From: Rugalucina vietnamica
Taxonomy: Eukaryota > Mollusca > Bivalvia > Lucinida > Lucinidae
DNA: 64,000 nucleotides
Direction: 5' to 3'
NCBI GenBank assembly: GCA_964017185.1
Contig: OZ024870.1
Location: 59,064,812 to 59,128,811, forward strand
The notes under the pieces were generated by a model, which worked only from the letters and a program-made list of their open reading frames with translations, was not told where the DNA came from and did not search any database. This document shows positions 58,521 through 64,000 of the stretch, piece by piece (position 1 is the stretch's first letter; each line of letters begins with the position of its first letter). The translations under genes and the position numbers were made by a program.

Positions 58521-59439
58521 ATTTATTATCATTGGGGTATTAATTTTATTTGAGAACCGTTGCACACGTGGGAATAATGCTTTTGTCGTTGAGGAGATTC
58601 CGTGTTTTGACTTTTGATTTATTGTTTTTATAGTTTCCATTTCCTCATTGTAAAACAAACTCTGAGAAGACAGAGTTATGCCAGCATGTTCCCGAATAAG
58701 GATTCCAAAGAAACCACCCTTTAAAACCCAGTCTTTGTTAGTGCAAGGTTAAAAGTTTGGTGACATCACCAATGAAAAAAATGAAATTCGTTTGTTTTTT
58801 CCAGATGCTTGTATTGAAATTAAGTTTTAGGTGTTTATTATTATTATTATTATTATTTGTTTACTAAATACACTAATTTTAATACACATTTACAATGCAT
58901 TTTAAAAGTTGATTCCTTACTGTAGTTGTTCCGTATTATTCAGATAAAAAGTCAACTACTTGTATGAAGGCGCCTGAAAAATAAATATGAGTATTACAAT
59001 TTATTTTGGACAAACAACCTTGATACAGTTTCAGACAAAATCTTATTCATTGTTTTATTTCTATTTCAATGCATTTCTATATGTAATGTCTGGTATATAG
59101 CATTGACCTCCATGAAAAGTGTTTGGGTTCGACTTGAAGCTGGATACAACATCATTTTCGATCATTACGCTAAAATGTTTTCATTTCGGTTTGGAGGTAG
59201 GGCTGCGATTTCGATCACTCATCCTGATGGATTTTCAGTCCCGCTCCGGAAGGTCACGGCTTGCATAAAAGTTACCTGGACGCATATCCATTACATAAAC
59301 ATTAATCACTGGAATATCTTCGTGTGAATGCTGCTCACAGGGGAGAATTGGGCCTGTGTGTGTAAAACATACACTAAGAATGATAGTTTTGGATTTTTCT
59401 AAATATTTTTAAATGATTTTGTAGCTGTTGATATACCTA

Positions 59440-59625
59440 TAAAGGTTCCAGCCCTTGACGACACACTTGCAGAGATTTTTTCAGCTTTGAAAATTGAAAA
59501 TTTCATTGGAAAATTTATGATATTTTTTCTTATTTTTGCTCAAAACATAGATTGTGGGTACACGTTAGAACCACCTTGATGAGTGGGGGTTTAAGGGGGT
59601 ATACATGTCATGGATATGTTTGCAT
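59440..59625 (+). repeat. B-family element, truncated
   Basis: It keeps TTGCTCAAAACATAGATTGT, GGGTACACGTTAGAACC and the right end GGTTTAAGGGGGTATACATG. The second hairpin arm is deleted. Confidence 0.7.
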
Positions 59626-60292
59626 GGTGTGATCAAACTCGGGCATTTGGGTGTGATTTTTGCTTGTTTATTCAGCCCGTTTCTGTGTTGTGCTCGCCAT
59701 GGTTTTGGCGCAGTGGGAAAGGGCTAAACCTCTTGCTCTTCAAACGTGTTCTTATTATACGATGCCTGTTATTAACCTGTCTTGGCCGCCTGGTGTCTGG
59801 CTTTGTTTTGAAATTTAATTGTATAAATTTCAGGACTTTATATTCTTACTTAATATATTTTGTATTTATGAAAATGATTTTAAAAAAAGATATAGTAGGC
59901 AGTCATATGTTTTATATAGCACCATCAAAGCGGTTGTTACACGCAGTTTTACTAATCTTCTTCCCAGCCTCTCTGCCTTTTGTTGAGTTCATTAAATGCA
60001 AGAAGATACTTAATGCATTTGGTATTTCAGACATCCTTGCCGTCTGCCACTTGCCTAGAAAAACATATTCTCGGGTTTTGACATGATCTATTTAACAAAT
60101 TTCCTGTGTAAATAAATATGAACAATGTTACCAGGCAGAAACAGAAACTATTGCATGTCAATGGGAAGAAAATTCATTGCTCAGAAACCGGTACAACAAA
60201 TGATGTAACGTATTTTCAGCACCCACGATTTTAGAACATATCTAGGTTTTGTTGATGAATAAACTGTTTCAATGGTCCATCGAATACGCCCC

Positions 60293-60312
60293 CTAGCCTA
60301 GCCACTAGGCTT
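60293..60312 (+). repeat. Solo end of a TAGCC-family element
   Basis: CTAGCCTAGCCACTAGGC occurs alone; the following sequence does not match the family. Confidence 0.5.
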
Positions 60313-60374
60313 TATTTAATCCTTTATTCTTATACAAATAAGTTGTCTGCTGTCTCCAACATGCTGAAAATATT

Positions 60375-60465
60375 TCGGAGTAGCTATTACCAGTTAACTG
60401 GTAATAGCGATTTTACGTTAAAATGGCTGCTGCCAGTTGACTGGCAATAGCGATTTTACGTTAAG
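60375..60465. repeat. Two 46-bp units each centred on a palindrome
   Basis: TACCAGTTAACTGGTAATAG then CGATTTTACGTTAA, followed by TGCCAGTTGACTGGCAATAG then CGATTTTACGTTAA. Both cores are palindromic. Confidence 0.75.
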
Positions 60466-60978
60466 GACAGTCAGACGTCACTGACACTATTTTTTGCTCT
60501 TTTTTCAAAACTGATAGTTTATAAATACATTAAGTTTATTCTACATCATGTGCAAAAATTAAAATCATATCTTTGTCAGAAATGCTAGAATTTGATAAAA
60601 TTTCCAAAGTAACTGTAAAATGTGGATAAGTTTGTTCTATCAATTTACCCCTGATTGCCAATGGCCAATTGATTTCACACACTATAAAGATTTTTCTGTA
60701 CCAGGAGGCTGAAGGGCCAGTAGGCTATTAATCAACTTAGACAGACAAGAACTGTCTTGCCTTGAGAAAACCTGTGTTAGTTCTTGCACAAGACATAAAA
60801 AAATAAAATAAAAAGATAAAAATAAAGAAAAGATGAGCTGTGTTTCTGCTGCAAAGTTCAGGACTTTGTTTTACACATTTGAACATCCCTATTATTAGAA
60901 ACTGGTTAGTTTGTGTATCTCATTCTGTTAACAGTAGGGCACAACCGTTAAATCGATATATAATATTTCCTTTTTCAT

Positions 60979-61315
60979 ATAGTATCTAAAACTAGATATC
61001 ATATCTAAATCTAGATATAAACACAAAATATTTGATTTTACATATAGTATCTCCTTCTAGATATATAACTCTACATCCGGCTTATCTATATTTCGTTTTA
61101 CATATTATATCTAAATTGACATATATTGTCAAAATATCTTCTTTTTAATATTATAGTACCTAAAACTAGATATCATATCTAAATCTAGATATAAACACAA
61201 AATATTCGAATTCAAATATAATATCTACTTCGAGATATACAGCTCTACATCCGGTTAAAATATATATTTCGTTTGACATATTATGTCTCAATTGACATAT
61301 GTTTCCAAATTTGTT
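60979..61315. repeat. Two tandem 173-bp units of AGATAT-rich sequence
   Basis: TAAAACTAGATATCATATCT then AAATCTAGATATAAACACAA begins at about 60987 and again at about 61160. Both continue to CTCTACATCCGG and ATTTCGTTT-ACATATTAT. The units are packed with CTAGATAT / ATATCTAG palindromic words. Confidence 0.8.
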
Positions 61316-61559
61316 CGCCCCTTAGCAACATGTATACGTAATTTGTAGTCAGGATGTTCCCGTCGTTGTTCCTTGATAACTCTCCACACCACGCGGAAGT
61401 TGAGCTAGGTGACGAAGTGAAACCGGGATTGCGACTTATCTAGCTGATCTACATAATTTGTTGATCTAGATATTCTATACACTGGAACATGCCCGCAACT
61501 TAGTCTGCAACTAACATGGCCTAGTTCAACCTGGCAACGGACAAACATCTTAAATATCA

Positions 61560-61822
61560 TCTTGGTGGTGTTTAAACGATTCCGTGTGTTCAGGTTTTAT
61601 CTGACAGTCAGGTCTGAAGACCAGGTCCCTTGGACTTAACAAAAGGTCACAAAGTCTGTAGCCTCGTCACAATACGTCCTTGTCATCAGTTTGTCATGGA
61701 AGATTGTCGTGGGACCTCGACTTAAAGTCTCACCCGGAGGAGTGGAGAAGCATGGGATCGAACTCATGACTCCTTTTTACAGTGCATTTCCATTTAGCTT
61801 ATCCGCTGTGCCATAGAGGACT
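61560..61822 (-). mobile_element. tRNA-derived SINE-like element
   Basis: On the minus strand, TATGGCACAGCGGATAAGCT contains an RNA polymerase III A box (TGGCACAGCGG). About 40 bp later GAGTTCGATCCC is a B box. The acceptor and anticodon stems do not fold cleanly, so it is tRNA-derived and not a working tRNA gene. The body downstream (AGTCCAAGGGACCTGGTCTT and beyond) has no clear end; about 61560 is an estimate. Confidence 0.6.
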
Positions 61823-64000
61823 GTGTAACCACGCCACGCGAACACGATCATCGAGTTGCTTATTTTTGAAAACTCCAGTGTGCTAGAAATCGCCAAGATA
61901 CATGAACCATCTCATCGTATGAAGCTTTGTCATCGGTAAACAAGTCCCTACTCCGTTAAAAATGCTGGTTCATGACCTACTTGTTTCCAGCAATCATTCT
62001 TATATAGTTCCTTCTCTCGTTTCAATATGTCAGAGATTATCCGGGATATAAAAAAGTTGAGGCATCCAGGCGCAGGAAGCATAAATTCAAATCGGTTCAC
62101 CGGTACCAGCACCATTCCAATAACGTGTTGATGCTCTCGACATGAATGATAGCCTTGTTGAACCGCATTTTTTAATTTCACATTTATGTAAAAATAGGTA
62201 TCAACAAGGCACATTTTGGAAGTGTGACATTTGTGTATGTTAAATTTCGATTGCGGGGTGGAGGCGGTGAAATTAATACTAAAATTTCAAATGCTTCATG
62301 ATCGTTTCAATGCGATACTTCTGTTGTGGTTCTAATTGTTTTGTGTTTTGGAGTCGAATTTTTGTGCTGTTTGTCAGAGCCTTATGTACGTTTTCATATT
62401 TTTAGTTCAGTTAGGGTAACTGAGAGGCCGCCCATTGGGGAATAGCTGCTCACTCGGCTTACGACATGTTTTCATGGTATAAGTACCTAAGTGTCATTTT
62501 AGTGTTTCCCATCCCTCGGTTTATGGAGTGGGAATTTCTTTCTGATTGCGCCATTTCCTGATCATTGCCTATTTGTACTTATTTCTATTTCTGACGGTAC
62601 GAATTTTAATAACGTCTGTGAAGAACTGGTATGATTTTTTTTTTTCAGATGTGTAGAATTGACACAAATCGGTACTAAATCTTCTAACACACGAAAACAC
62701 ATTCTTGAACCATAATTTTCGCATTTCTCAAAGTTCCTATGTGAATTATTGGTACCAAATCCTCCCAGCCGGCGAAGAATTGGTAACGAAGTTGTATGCA
62801 ACGAATTTCATTCCATTCCACACCCATGTGAGATAGGCGCATGTAATCAAATTTCATGTACTATTCGTACGTATTCTTTACACTCACGAAAATCACCCAA
62901 CTAAAGTGGTTTTGCCTTTGATTCCAATTCTTCAGTTTAAAGCGATATTACATGTATGTGAACATTTAGTACGAAGCTTTTACATCTGAGTAAAATTGAT
63001 ACCAATTCTTCAAAGATGTGATGAATCCAAACCAATTCTTCACACGTCAAAACACTGACTCGTCCTGCATATGAAAATTTTGTACAACTTTTTCACATAT
63101 GAAAATAATACCAGATATTCACAGATTTTATGATTAAGCGCCGCCGATTTCAAACGTATGAAATCTGCGATTCAACAACGCTTTGAAAACGTACATAAAA
63201 GGAGCAAATTAAACATAGAACAAGTAGGACTAAAATAGACGTACCGCATCGGAGCGGTCAGTAATATAAATTTACTGGGTGGTATAAACAGTTTTATATA
63301 TTTTCTATTATCTTTGTTGAACTAGAGCCACAAGATAAGCTTTTCTTCTCGGCCTGCTACAAAATGCATGATTTTGCAAGCACCGGGCGGTCTCAGGAGA
63401 TTCGATCAACGTTATAATTTATAAATCCGTGGTTTCCTGCAGATAGAACATGAGCGTATAACCCAAACGCGCCCCGGGCTTATGAAAAATCTCAACATTC
63501 TGAAGATTTTGGACGTATAAAAGATAATTTGTTTCTTAAACTCGTTTTAGCAGTAACACATTAGCGCGTGACTGAAGCGTTTGCCAGACGTATGAAAATT
63601 TTTTTCAAAACGCTGAAAAAAAAAATAAAGTACGTTTTGTGTTACGTCCCAGACACACTAATCACCGCTCTGGCCAGTTTTGATTCGAGCCCCGCGCCGA
63701 GCCTTTGTGAGACGAGTGTGAATATGTTGTTCGATCCCGGGATTCGACGATATAGGTCTATTGTTTGAATGTGTTGCATTACGTTCGAGTCAACATCTAT
63801 GACCATATTGGTCATTTTGGGATGTTGCCTCCTTTCAATGGGACTTCTACCCAACATTGGGATGTCGTGACATGCTTAAAAATACGTCCTGAAGACATAT
63901 AACCACACAACAACTAAAGCGTATAACCTTTCCTAGGCAGTTTCAGACCTAAGTGGTAAACCAGTTATCGTGTGGTCGATCACCAAGTTATAAGCTCTGT

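Larger units (their letters stand above)
57371..64000. other. Intron 2 of gene B (to window end); no further exon recognised
   Basis: Besides the repeats listed separately, I see no LIM2 (MVMRAxD...CRxxYE) or homeodomain (KHHQLR, VWFQN) coding sequence on the plus strand. Open frames at 58119-58370, 59103-59327 and 59610-60086 carry no known domain. TTA triplet runs lie near 58840. Confidence 0.5.

Noticed and set aside
59610-60086. 158-codon plus-strand frame
   Set aside because: Composition is hydrophobic and irregular, it opens in a truncated B-family repeat, and no domain is recognised; chance frame is most likely.
61738-61822. Functional tRNA gene on the minus strand
   Set aside because: A and B boxes are good, but the acceptor and anticodon stems do not pair properly, so it is better called a SINE head.

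Overview
The window is animal genomic DNA: AT-rich, intron-containing and dense in repeats. The gene content and the kinds of short inverted-repeat elements suggest a marine lophotrochozoan, most likely a bivalve mollusc. That assignment is an inference; no species is claimed.

The host genes are two LIM-homeodomain genes of the Lhx2/9 (apterous) class, arranged head to head. Gene A (minus strand) can be assembled completely from five coding exons: 33251-33442, 21400-21608, 20104-20456, 13115-13329 and 12482-12766. The splice phases agree throughout and give 1254 nt, or 417 residues: a short N-terminal region, two LIM zinc-binding domains, a QKGRPRKRK-type basic linker, a homeodomain split by an intron just before VWFQN, and a serine-rich tail ending near SLPDLF. 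Gene B (plus strand) begins with a 35-codon exon (47602-47706) followed by a LIM1 exon (56823-57049). Its LIM2 and homeodomain exons are not visible and presumably lie beyond the right edge. About 14.2 kb separates the two start codons and would hold promoters and enhancers that the paralogs may share.

Almost everything else is transposable or repetitive. 1-12.4 kb: downstream of gene A, full of small inverted-repeat elements, some nested. 12.5-33.4 kb: gene A; intron 1 holds a 36-bp minisatellite, an almost intact LINE ORF nested in a TTAA-flanked element, and a 2.2-kb long-TIR Tc1/mariner-like element. 33.4-47.6 kb: intergenic interval, with a relatively repeat-poor and regulatory-looking stretch at about 36.9-40.3 kb and a 1.5-kb element carrying 455-460-bp tandem units at 41.8-43.3 kb. 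47.6-64 kb: gene B; intron 1 contains a second, heavily invaded copy of the long-TIR element, including a 3.8-kb nested element that carries a dimeric 187-bp satellite array.

Several short families recur: a palindromic GAGCCGCC...GGCGGCTC family (9 copies), a roughly 285-bp palindromic family with CATTACGAAAAC-like ends (8 copies), a TAGCCTAGCC family with 9-bp target duplications, and others. I saw no convincing tRNA or rRNA gene and no CRISPR. I saw no viral element.
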